Below are positions 1 to 6,207 of a DNA stretch of 9,970 bases, piece by piece. Each line of letters opens with the position of its first letter. Positions within the stretch are counted from its first letter, which is position 1. Position numbers and translations under genes: made by a program. Source of the stretch: PXRE01 sp964435625 (GTDB taxonomy: Archaea; Halobacteriota; Halobacteria; Halobacteriales; PXRE01); assembly GCA_964435625.1 (NCBI GenBank), contig CAYTAG010000132.1:1-9970 (forward strand), read 5' to 3'. A model generated the notes under the pieces. The model ran no database searches and had not been told where the DNA came from. It worked only from the letters and a program-made list of their open reading frames with translations.

Positions 1-2259
1 GGCCCAGTTGCGCCCCTCGTAGTCGAGTTCGACCGAGCGCTCCTCGCCCGCGAGGGCGCCCTCGAACTGCGGGTCGATGGTCGCAGCCGTCTCATCGTCC
101 CAGGCCTCGCTCACGTGTGCCCCCTCCAGGTCGTCGGCACTCACGGGGATGTCCGCAAAGCCCTGTCCCGCGGCGAGTTCGTAGGTGAGGTCCTCGTCGA
201 ACAGCGTGACGATGCCGTTCGGGAAGTACTCCGCGAGGGTCCGGTGGCGCCGTTCTGACTCCTGGAGTTCCTGCTCCAGGCGCTTGCGCTCGGTGACGTC
301 GACGATGATGCCCTCGATCTCGACGACCTCGCCGTCCTCGACGACGCCGCGACCGGAGTCCCTGACCCACCGCTGCTCGCCGTCGGCCGTCTCGATCCGG
401 TAGGTGACCGAGAACGTCTCGCCCTCGGCGAATCCCTCCTGGACGGCCTCCCAGACCATCTCCCGGTCTTCGGGGACGATGACGTCCTCGCCCCAGCTGA
501 TCTCGTCGCACTCGACTGCCTCGGCGTCGTATCCCGTGACCCCCTCGCAGGCGTCGCTGACGAACGACATCGGCCAGCCGGACTCGTTCTGACAGCGATA
601 GACCATGCCGGGGACGTTGTCCATGAGCCGCGAGAGCTGGCGTTCGCGCTCGCGACGCTCGGTGACGTCCCGGTCGGAGACGATGACCGAGACGACGTCG
701 CCGTCCTCGTTGGTCACCGGCCGGAAGACGCCCTCCAGCGTGTAGGGCTCGCCGTCCGGTCGGGTGAGGTCGGCGTCGAACTCGACGTACTCGCCGGCCG
801 CGGCCCGTTCGGTCCACTCTCTGACGTCCTCGCGGATCCCGTCCTCGGTGCCCCACCAGGGAGTCTCCCAGAAGGGCTCGTCGACGACGGCCGCGAGGTC
901 GGCCTCGACGTACTCCATGGCCGTCTCGTTGATGTCCAGCACCGTCCCGTCCGGTTCCAGTAGCCCGACCAGGATGTTCGGGTCCTCGAACACGGCCTCG
1001 TAGCGGCGCTCCTTGCGCTGCAGTTCCCGCTCGCGCTCCTTGCGCTCGGTGACGTCGACCAGGTACCCGAGGTAGTGTTCGACGTCGCCGGCCTCGTCGC
1101 GGACGATCTTCGTGACGTCTTTCACCCACCGGACGTCGCCGTCTTTCGTCCTGACGCGGTAGGGCTCGTGGCTGAACCGTTCGGTGGTCCCGTCGCTGTT
1201 CTCCCGGACCTCCCTGGCGATCCGGTCGAGTTCCTCCTCCAGCAGCAGGTCGGTGTACGCCACGTCCCCGGATTCCAGTTCCGCCGGCGCGTAACCGAAC
1301 ACGTCCTCCACGTTCTCGGAGACGTACTCGACCGGCCACCCCGCCCCCTCGTCGGGTTCCCACTGGAAGACGATTGCAGGCCCCTGGGCGAACATGTCCC
1401 GCTCCTGGGCGAGTCGCTGTTTGGCCCGCTTGCGTTCGGTGACGTCCTCGATGATCCCCTCGATGGCGACGACGTCGCCCTCGTCGCCGAGGACGCCACG
1501 GCCGTGGTCCCTGACCCAGCGGACCTCGCCGTCGGCGGTCTCGATCCGGTAGGTCTCGGCGAACGTCTCCCCCTCGTCGACCGCTCGCTGGACCGCGTCC
1601 CACAGATCGTCGCGGTCGTCCTCGTGGACGACGTCCTCGCCGAGCGTCACCTCGCCGTTTTCGAACGCCTCGGGAGCGTAGCCGGTCAGTTCCTCGGTGG
1701 CGTCGCTGACGAACTCCATGGGCCAGCCACGCTCGTTCCGGCAGCGGTACACCATCCCCGGGACGTTGTCGATCAGCGTCGACAGCCGACGTTCTCGCTC
1801 GCGCAACTCCCGCTCTAGCTCCCGGCGCTCGGTGCTGGCCCCGGCGGACTCGCGCTCGCCGACGTTCCGAACGACGCCGACCGTTCCCTGGAATTCGCCG
1901 TCGTCGACCAGGAGGCTCAGCCGGAGTTCACAGGGGGTCGGCTCCCCGTCGGCGGCGTGGACCGTCAGTTCGAACGGGTCTCCACCCCGTTCGCCCGTCG
2001 CGAGCCGCCTGGCGATCTCCCGTTCGATCCGGCGGCAGTCGTCCGCTCCGAGGAGGAGCGACGCGTGTTCGCCGACGAGGTCGTCGCGCGCGTAGCCCGT
2101 CATCTCGACGAGGACGTCGTCGACGGCGACGAACCGGCCGTCGGGATCCAGCCGGTAGACGCCGCCGTCGACGACGCTCACGAGCGTTCGGTAACGCCCG
2201 AGAGCCTCGTCCTCGTCGCCCCCGAAGCCGGATTCCGAAGCGTCAGCCCCGCCACTCAT
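1..2259 (-). CDS. Multi-PAS sensor protein, N-terminal 753 residues (C-terminus beyond window)
   Basis: The reading frame is open from an ATG at 2259 to the left edge, so this is the first 753 residues of a longer protein. Reading it on the minus strand gives PAS domains at about residues 20-130, 162-277, 285-408, 413-535 and 545-660, and the start of a sixth from about 670. Most end in a PAC-type signature (DVTERK or DVTERR) followed by a short charged, coiled-coil-like linker rich in Glu and Arg. The second and fifth domains share NVPGMVYRC, GWPM and YRIETADGE. No transmembrane segment is seen, so a soluble cytoplasmic sensor of redox, light or ligand is likely. Haloarchaeal proteins of this build end either in a histidine kinase or in GAF plus a Bat-type HTH_10 domain; which applies here cannot be seen. 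The start is supported by a TATA-like element 28 nt upstream. The isomerase gene 117 nt upstream on the same strand is probably a separate transcription unit. Confidence 0.9.
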   Translation of the reverse strand, partial: MSGGADASESGFGGDEDEALGRYRTLVSVVDGGVYRLDPDGRFVAVDDVLVEMTGYARDDLVGEHASLLLGADDCRRIEREIARRLATGERGGDPFELTVHAADGEPTPCELRLSLLVDDGEFQGTVGVVRNVGERESAGASTERRELERELRERERRLSTLIDNVPGMVYRCRNERGWPMEFVSDATEELTGYAPEAFENGEVTLGEDVVHEDDRDDLWDAVQRAVDEGETFAETYRIETADGEVRWVRDHGRGVLGDEGDVVAIEGIIEDVTERKRAKQRLAQERDMFAQGPAIVFQWEPDEGAGWPVEYVSENVEDVFGYAPAELESGDVAYTDLLLEEELDRIAREVRENSDGTTERFSHEPYRVRTKDGDVRWVKDVTKIVRDEAGDVEHYLGYLVDVTERKERERELQRKERRYEAVFEDPNILVGLLEPDGTVLDINETAMEYVEADLAAVVDEPFWETPWWGTEDGIREDVREWTERAAAGEYVEFDADLTRPDGEPYTLEGVFRPVTNEDGDVVSVIVSDRDVTERRERERQLSRLMDNVPGMVYRCQNESGWPMSFVSDACEGVTGYDAEAVECDEISWGEDVIVPEDREMVWEAVQEGFAEGETFSVTYRIETADGEQRWVRDSGRGVVEDGEVVEIEGIIVDVTERKRLEQELQESERRHRTLAEYFPNGIVTLFDEDLTYELAAGQGFADIPVSADDLEGAHVSEAWDDETAATIDPQFEGALAGEERSVELDYEGRNWA
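283..627 (-). repeat. Coding repeat, copy B: PAS domain 5 of the sensor
   Basis: This segment encodes residues 545-659 and is the partner of the repeat at 1429-1776, offset by 383 residues. The two differ mainly in the middle, where copy A has FENGEVTLGEDVVHEDD and copy B has VECDEISWGEDVIVPED. That is the part of a PAS fold where ligand specificity is often set, so the copies may bind different ligands (inference). Confidence 0.8.
1429..1776 (-). repeat. Coding repeat, copy A: PAS domain 2 of the sensor
   Basis: This segment encodes residues 162-277 of the multi-PAS protein. By hand alignment about two thirds of its residues are identical to PAS domain 5 (283-627), far more than to the other four PAS domains in the protein. 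Shared stretches include NVPGMVYRC, GWPM, EGETF, TYRIETADGE, RWVRD and IEGII. This looks like an intragenic duplication of a PAS_3-type module. Confidence 0.8.
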
Positions 2260-2270
2260 ATAGTCAGAAA

Positions 2271-2284
2271 CGGCCCCTGGGCCG
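2271..2284. repeat. Perfect short inverted repeat inside the multi-PAS promoter
   Basis: CGGCCC and GGGCCG are perfect inverted 6-mers separated by CT. They lie between the TATA-like element and the start codon, about 12-25 nt upstream of the ATG. That position would suit an operator blocking transcription initiation, but in such GC-rich DNA a short repeat like this can occur by chance. Confidence 0.35.
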
Positions 2285-2290
2285 GATAAG
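2285..2290 (-). promoter_or_regulatory. TATA-like element of the multi-PAS gene
   Basis: On the minus strand the sequence CTTATC is centred about 28 nt upstream of the ATG at 2259. That is the spacing expected for a haloarchaeal leaderless transcript starting at or next to the start codon. No Shine-Dalgarno is present. Identified by position and composition only. Confidence 0.5.
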
Positions 2291-2376
2291 CCCTTGCATG
2301 AACCCTGCCCCGTGGCGGGGACCCGTCGAGGCGGTGTGTATCGAACGGCGTCCCGACGGCGGACCTGCGACGCGGC

Positions 2377-3225
2377 TCAGGAGAACTCCCGCAACTCCTC
2401 GTAGGCCTCCCGCGCGGCCCGATCCGGTTCCCCCGGATACGTGTACAGTTCCAGCGTGGCGAACCCGTCGTAGCCCACGTCGTCCAGCGCGTCGAAGACG
2501 GTCGCGAAGTCGAGGTCCCCCTCGCCGGGGATGCGGTGGTAGTGCTTTCCCCTGACGCCGCCCACGATGTCCTCCAGATGGACGCCGGTGATCCGGTCGG
2601 CACAGCGGCGGACGCTCTCGGCGGGGTCCTCGCCGTACACCGCGGCGTGGCCGACGTCGAGGTTGACGCCCAGGCCGTCCCGGCCGACGTCGTCGATCAG
2701 GGCCAGCACCTCGTCGGTGTTCTCCACGAGCAGTTCGGGTTCGAACTCGATGCCGACGTCCACTCCCCGGGGTTCCGCGTAATCCAGGATTTCGTGCAGC
2801 GATTCCCTGAGGTACTCGCCGGCTTCCCCGGGGAGCGTCCCGGGGAGGGGGCGGCCGGTGGCGAGACAGACCGCGGGCGCGCCGGTCACCTCGGCGAGGT
2901 CGACGGCGCGTTTCGTGTACGCGACCCGCCACTCGCGGGCCTCCTCGTCCGCACGGATCACGCTCGGTTCGAAGAACGCGGAGGGCGGGGCGTCGTCGTA
3001 GTAGCCCATCGCGGTGTTGGCGTTGACGTTCGAGACGGCAAGACCGGTTTCCGCCAGGGCGTCGAGGAGGGCGTCGCGGTCCTCGTCGTCGAACTCCGGG
3101 AAGTACGCGTGGGGATCGTCGCCCAGCAGTTCGACGCCGGCGTAGCCGTGGTCGGCGATCCGCCGGATCGCCTCGGGGAGGCCGTGGCGGGTGTACGCGT
3201 TCGTCGAGAACGCGAGGTCGACCAT
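2377..3225 (-). CDS. Sugar-phosphate isomerase/epimerase-like TIM-barrel protein (copy 1)
   Basis: This 282-residue protein belongs to the xylose-isomerase-like / AP-endonuclease-2 TIM-barrel superfamily (COG1082). These soluble enzymes use a divalent metal to isomerise or epimerise sugars or polyols; the substrate here is unknown. It starts FSTNAYTRHGLPEAI, the usual first strand and helix. Probable metal ligands, by analogy with D-tagatose/D-psicose 3-epimerases, are E160 or E162 (IEFEPE), D190 (NLDVGH, with H193), H216 (VHLEDI) and E259 (LELYTY). The length is normal for the family. It is clearly paralogous to the protein at 7198-8028: both share FSTNA, a DGVELL/AGVELL strand, GEDPAE, HLEDI and GEG. 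Its gene is divergent from the exported dehydrogenase, with 229 nt between them. The start at 3225 is the first Met of the conserved barrel strand. Family call is firm, exact reaction is not. Confidence 0.88.
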   Translation of the reverse strand: MVDLAFSTNAYTRHGLPEAIRRIADHGYAGVELLGDDPHAYFPEFDDEDRDALLDALAETGLAVSNVNANTAMGYYDDAPPSAFFEPSVIRADEEAREWRVAYTKRAVDLAEVTGAPAVCLATGRPLPGTLPGEAGEYLRESLHEILDYAEPRGVDVGIEFEPELLVENTDEVLALIDDVGRDGLGVNLDVGHAAVYGEDPAESVRRCADRITGVHLEDIVGGVRGKHYHRIPGEGDLDFATVFDALDDVGYDGFATLELYTYPGEPDRAAREAYEELREFS

Positions 3226-3246
3226 GGCGGGGGTACGGCCCGCGCA

Positions 3247-3254
3247 GTCAAAGC
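3247..3254 (-). promoter_or_regulatory. Possible TATA element for TIM-barrel copy 1
   Basis: The minus-strand sequence GCTTTGAC is centred about 26 nt upstream of the ATG at 3225, in an otherwise GC-rich stretch. It is a weak match to a haloarchaeal TATA box; position is its main support. An alternative AT-richer patch (CTATTC) lies about 42 nt upstream, which would leave a short leader. Confidence 0.3.
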
Positions 3255-3423
3255 GGTTCGCCCGAATAGGTCGACACCGGGGCCGCTCGCGTCACCGGCG
3301 GGCGCCGTAACCTCACCCAACTGCCGTGGACAGTCCGGGTCCGGGTCGCTTGGCTGTCGCTACCGACGGATTACGGACGTGGCCGCCCGGATACCGCCAC
3401 GTTACTGGGCGAACGATAGTCGG

Positions 3424-3430
3424 AATTTAC
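3424..3430 (+). promoter_or_regulatory. TATA-like element of the cupredoxin/dehydrogenase gene
   Basis: AATTTAC is centred about 28 nt before the ATG at 3455 and is the most AT-rich spot in the neighbourhood. There is no Shine-Dalgarno before that ATG. The arrangement supports leaderless transcription and the choice of 3455 over the in-frame ATG at 3326. Confidence 0.55.
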
Positions 3431-3454
3431 GGCGCGACTCCGGTGAATCGGGGT

Positions 3455-6181
3455 ATGGCGCAAGACAGCGCCGACCAATCTTCGAGGGGGACCGACCCCG
3501 ACGAGGGGGATCGACTACCGGTTTCGCGTCGTTCGGTCATGCAGACCGCCGCGGCCACGGGGACGGCAGCGGCGTTCGGCGGGATCGCGGGTGCGGGGAG
3601 CGCGGCGTCCCGGCGGCAGGCCCAGACCTTCCAGCTCGGCGGGCAGACGGCGGGCTGGCAGGGGCAAGCGCCCGACGCCATCGCCGGCCAGACCAACCCG
3701 ACGCTCGAACTGGAGGTCGGGCAGACCTACGTCGTCGAGTGGACCAACGAGGACGGGGTCCCACACGACTTCGGGATCCTCGACAGCGAGGGCAACGAAC
3801 TCCAGAGCACGGACATCACCGGCGAGCAGGGCGAGACGCTCCGCCTGGAGTTCCAGGCGACCGAGGAGATGGCCGAGTACTACTGCTCGGTCCACCCCGC
3901 TACGATGCGGGGCGACATCCAGCTCGCGGGCCAGGAGGGCCCCGAAGAGGAAACGCAGCTCCTGATCGAGGCGGGGCCGACGGTCGGGCTGGAGACGGTC
4001 GCCGAGGGGCTGACGTCCCCGGTCGGCTTCGAGGTAGCGCCCGAGGACGCCGACCGGCGGTTCATCGTCGACCAGTCCGGCCAGATCTACGTCCACGGCC
4101 CGGACGGCCTGCAAGACCAGCCGTTCCTGGACGTCAGCGACCGGATGATCGAACTGGGCACCGAGAACGGCTCGGGGTTCGACGAGCGCGGCCTGCTCGG
4201 GCTGGCGTTCCACCCGGACTTCGCGGACAACGGCCGCTTTTTCGTCCGGTACAGCGCGCCCCGCGGCTCCGTCACGCCGGCCACGTACGACCACACGTTC
4301 GTGCTCTCGGAGTTCCAGGCGACCGACGACCTGTCGTCCGGCCAGCCGGACTCCGAGCGCCGGCTGCTGGAGATCCCGGAGCCGCAGTTCAACCACGACG
4401 CCGGCCCGATTGCGTTCGGCCCGGACGGCTACCTGTACATCACCGTCGGCGACGGCGGCGGCGGCGACGACAACGGGATGGGCCACACCGTCGACTGGTA
4501 CTCGGGCAACACGGGGGGCAACGGGCAGAACACCGTCCACACGCTGCTCGGCGGCATCCTGCGGATCGACGTAAACAACCAGGAACTCGGCAAGCCCTAC
4601 GCGATCCCCGACGACAACCCGTTCGCGGGGACGGTCGGGGAAGACGAAGAAGAAGAGGCCGAGGAAGAAGGCGGGGACGGCGACGACGGAAACGGCGGCG
4701 GTGGCGACGGTGGCGGCGGCGGCGGCGGAGATGGTGGCGGCGGCGGAGACGGCGGCAGTAACGGAAGACTGGCTAGCGGTGCCGCTGCCGCCGCCGCCCT
4801 GCAGCAGGATGCGACCGTCCAGATGAGCGACCACGAGGAACTGGGCGCGATCCTCGTCGACTCCGAGGGGCGGACGCTGTACATGTTCGTCTCCGACGAG
4901 CAGGGCGCAGGGACCAGTGCCTGCACGGGCGACTGTGCGGAGGCCTGGCCGCCGCTGACCGTCGAGGGCGAGCCCTCCGCCGGCGAGGGAGTCGACGCGG
5001 AACTCACGACCTTCGAACGCGAGGACGGGTCGACGCAGGTGGCCGCCAACGGGTGGCCGCTGTACTACTTCGCCGAGGACCAGGAGCCGGGCGACGTCAA
5101 CGGCCAGGGCGTCAACGACGCCTGGTGGGTTCTCCGGCCCGCCGGTGCCCCGTTCAGGAGCGCGGACGCTGGCGACGACGGTGAGGGCGGCGGTCAGGAA
5201 GATGGCGAACAGGAAGACGGCGAACAGGATGGCGAGGACGGCAACGAGCGGGGACAGGTGGTCGAGCAGCCCGGGATCGCCGAGTACTACGCCTGGGGGA
5301 TGCGCAACCCGTGGGGGATGTCGTTCACGGACGACGGTCAGTTGCTGGCCGCCGACGTCGGCCAGCTCCTGCTGGAGACCGTCAACCACGTCCAGCGGGG
5401 CGGCAACTACGGCTGGAACGTCAAGGAGGGGACCCACTGCTTCAGCACGGAGAATCCGGGGATGCCGCCGGAGAACTGCCCCGACTCGACCCCCGACTAC
5501 GTGCGCGGCGGCGAGGAGTTGCGCGACCCCGTGATCGAGTACCCACAGCAGTACGGCGAACAGAACATCGGTAGCTCGGTCATCGCCGGGCGCATGTACA
5601 CCGGTTCGGCCTCCGCACTGCAGGGCTCGTACGTCTTCGCCGACTGGAGTTCGACGTTCGCCGAGCCCCGGGCGAGGCTGCTCGTGGCGCACCCGCCCGA
5701 GGGGTGGCCCGACAGCGACGGCCTCGAGGAGTCGCTGGCCGACCAGACCGACCAGGACAGCCCGATCTTCCAGGAGGAACTCTGGCAGGACGTCTGGCCC
5801 ATCGACGAGATCACGATCCAGGCGGAGGGCGACCTCGTCCGCGACGAGGACCGCCTCAACCGGTTCGTGCTGGCGTTCGGCGAGGACGCCAACGGCGAAG
5901 TCTACGTGCTGACCACCCAGAGCAACGAACCCTTCGGCGATACCGGCGAAGTCCACCGGATCGTCTCGGCCGGCGGCGGAGGCGGCGGAGGCGGAAATGG
6001 TGGCGGCGGCGGAGGCGGCGGAGGCGGTGACGGTGGTGGCGGAGGCGGTGACGGTGGCGGAAATGGCGGCGGTGGAGACGGTGGCGGCGGTGGCGATGGC
6101 GGAAATGGCGGCGGTGGTGGCGGTGACGGTGGAGGCGGAAATGGTGGCGGTGGAGACGGTGGCGGCGGTGGCGGCAGCTAA
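3455..6181 (+). CDS. Tat-exported cupredoxin / sugar-dehydrogenase-type beta-propeller with inserted YxFxxD domain and Gly-rich tail
   Basis: This 908-residue protein is a mosaic. A twin-arginine signal (SRRSVMQ, R25-R26, then an Ala/Gly-rich hydrophobic stretch to about residue 52) indicates folded export; there is no lipobox Cys. Residues about 57-158 form a type-1 copper cupredoxin with likely ligands H104, C144, H147 and M151 (YYCSVHPATM). Residues about 168-390 and 608-839 are the two parts of a glucose/sorbosone dehydrogenase-type propeller (COG2133, PQQ-dependent aldose dehydrogenase family). They carry GLLGLAFHPDF, FNHDAGPIAFGPDGYLY (H314 near the expected catalytic His), NPF, then WGMRNPWG and GGNYGWNVKEGTHCF. 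Between the halves, residues about 391-607 hold an acidic/Gly-rich linker, a 'secreted repeat' domain and a second acidic linker. The tail from 840 is nearly all Gly with Asn/Asp and ends at TAA. The likely role is periplasmic oxidation of a sugar-like substrate with electrons passed to copper. PQQ binding is inferred from the family and not shown. The start at 3455 is chosen for the Tat signal position and promoter. Confidence 0.9.
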   Translation: MAQDSADQSSRGTDPDEGDRLPVSRRSVMQTAAATGTAAAFGGIAGAGSAASRRQAQTFQLGGQTAGWQGQAPDAIAGQTNPTLELEVGQTYVVEWTNEDGVPHDFGILDSEGNELQSTDITGEQGETLRLEFQATEEMAEYYCSVHPATMRGDIQLAGQEGPEEETQLLIEAGPTVGLETVAEGLTSPVGFEVAPEDADRRFIVDQSGQIYVHGPDGLQDQPFLDVSDRMIELGTENGSGFDERGLLGLAFHPDFADNGRFFVRYSAPRGSVTPATYDHTFVLSEFQATDDLSSGQPDSERRLLEIPEPQFNHDAGPIAFGPDGYLYITVGDGGGGDDNGMGHTVDWYSGNTGGNGQNTVHTLLGGILRIDVNNQELGKPYAIPDDNPFAGTVGEDEEEEAEEEGGDGDDGNGGGGDGGGGGGGDGGGGGDGGSNGRLASGAAAAAALQQDATVQMSDHEELGAILVDSEGRTLYMFVSDEQGAGTSACTGDCAEAWPPLTVEGEPSAGEGVDAELTTFEREDGSTQVAANGWPLYYFAEDQEPGDVNGQGVNDAWWVLRPAGAPFRSADAGDDGEGGGQEDGEQEDGEQDGEDGNERGQVVEQPGIAEYYAWGMRNPWGMSFTDDGQLLAADVGQLLLETVNHVQRGGNYGWNVKEGTHCFSTENPGMPPENCPDSTPDYVRGGEELRDPVIEYPQQYGEQNIGSSVIAGRMYTGSASALQGSYVFADWSSTFAEPRARLLVAHPPEGWPDSDGLEESLADQTDQDSPIFQEELWQDVWPIDEITIQAEGDLVRDEDRLNRFVLAFGEDANGEVYVLTTQSNEPFGDTGEVHRIVSAGGGGGGGGNGGGGGGGGGGDGGGGGGDGGGNGGGGDGGGGGDGGNGGGGGGDGGGGNGGGGDGGGGGGS
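3623..3928 (+). other. Cupredoxin (blue copper) domain within the exported dehydrogenase
   Basis: Residues about 57-158 have the plastocyanin/amicyanin-like order of ligands: a His after a WTNEDGVPH strand (H104), then C144, H147 and M151 in YYCSVHPATM. All four type-1 copper ligands appear present. The spacing Cys-x2-His-x3-Met lies between those of amicyanin and plastocyanin. It sits directly after the signal peptide, so in the mature protein it would be N-terminal to the propeller and placed to accept electrons from it (inference). Confidence 0.8.
4687..4764 (+). repeat. Gly-rich triplet-repeat linker, left flank of the inserted domain
   Basis: Imperfect GGC/GGT/GGA triplets encode a run of Gly broken by Asp and Asn. 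They follow an acidic stretch (4652-4686) rich in GAA/GAG codons. Composition is the same as the C-terminal tail at 5971-6175. It probably acts as a flexible tether for the YxFxxD domain. Confidence 0.85.
4817..5146 (+). other. 'Secreted repeat' YxFxxD domain inserted in the propeller
   Basis: Residues about 455-564 match the COG4315 / PF03640 'lipoprotein with Yx(FWY)xxD motif' family. Motif 1 is TLYMFVSD (Y476, F478, D481) and motif 2 is PLYYFAED (Y537, F539, D542). Between them is a Cys pair in ACTGDCAEAWPP (C490, C494), and the domain closes with WWVLRP. In other proteins this domain is usually free-standing and secreted, with unknown function. Here it interrupts a beta-propeller between the NPF loop and the WGMRNPWG strand. 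Confidence 0.82.
5195..5236 (+). repeat. 15-bp tandem repeat encoding QEDGE, right flank of the inserted domain
   Basis: Two 15-bp units at 5195-5209 and 5210-5224 differ by one T/C, and a third unit at 5225-5236 lacks one codon. They encode QEDGE, QEDGE and QDGE in an acidic linker between the YxFxxD domain and the second half of the propeller. This looks like recent slippage expansion. Confidence 0.85.
5971..6175 (+). repeat. Poly-Gly C-terminal tail, triplet microsatellite
   Basis: About 68 codons of GGC/GGT/GGA interrupted by AAT (Asn) and GAC/GAT (Asp) form the end of the exported dehydrogenase. A 28-bp segment at 6068-6095 recurs exactly at 6146-6173, 78 bp later, so part of the tail grew by segmental duplication as well as triplet slippage. 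No PGF-CTERM-like motif, transmembrane anchor or recognisable domain follows; the protein ends with a single Ser. Confidence 0.9.
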
Positions 6182-6207
6182 CGACGGCGTCGCCATCCCG
6201 CACGGCC

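Larger units (their letters stand above)
3226..3454. promoter_or_regulatory. Divergent intergenic region between TIM barrel 1 and the exported dehydrogenase
   Basis: This 229-nt gap is the longest non-coding stretch in the window and should hold the promoters of both flanking divergent genes. The frame upstream of the plus-strand gene stays open through part of it, but the encoded residues are not acidic and would cross the candidate TATA box, so it is treated as non-coding. No convincing RNA gene, operator or small ORF was recognised. Confidence 0.6.

Noticed and set aside
92..1603. Arg/Gly-rich 503-codon minus-strand frame inside the PAS gene
   Set aside because: It is an out-of-frame shadow. 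The correct minus frame, which runs off the left edge, gives repeated PAS/PAC motifs; this one gives an extremely basic sequence alien to haloarchaea.
2308..2320. CCCCG-TGG-CGGGG hairpin downstream of TIM barrel 1, possible terminator
   Set aside because: The stem is only 5 bp with a 3-nt loop and there is no T-run on the minus strand after it. Haloarchaeal termination relies mainly on T-tracts, so there is too little support.
3326..3454. Alternative earlier start for the exported dehydrogenase
   Set aside because: It would put 43 non-acidic residues before the Tat signal, and the candidate TATA element at 3424-3430 would lie inside the coding region. ATG at 3455 places the RR motif at residues 25-26.
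5971..6175. Gly-tract considered as a CRISPR-like or intergenic repeat array
   Set aside because: The repeats are triplet-phased, in frame with the upstream CDS, and have no unique spacers; they are a coding microsatellite.
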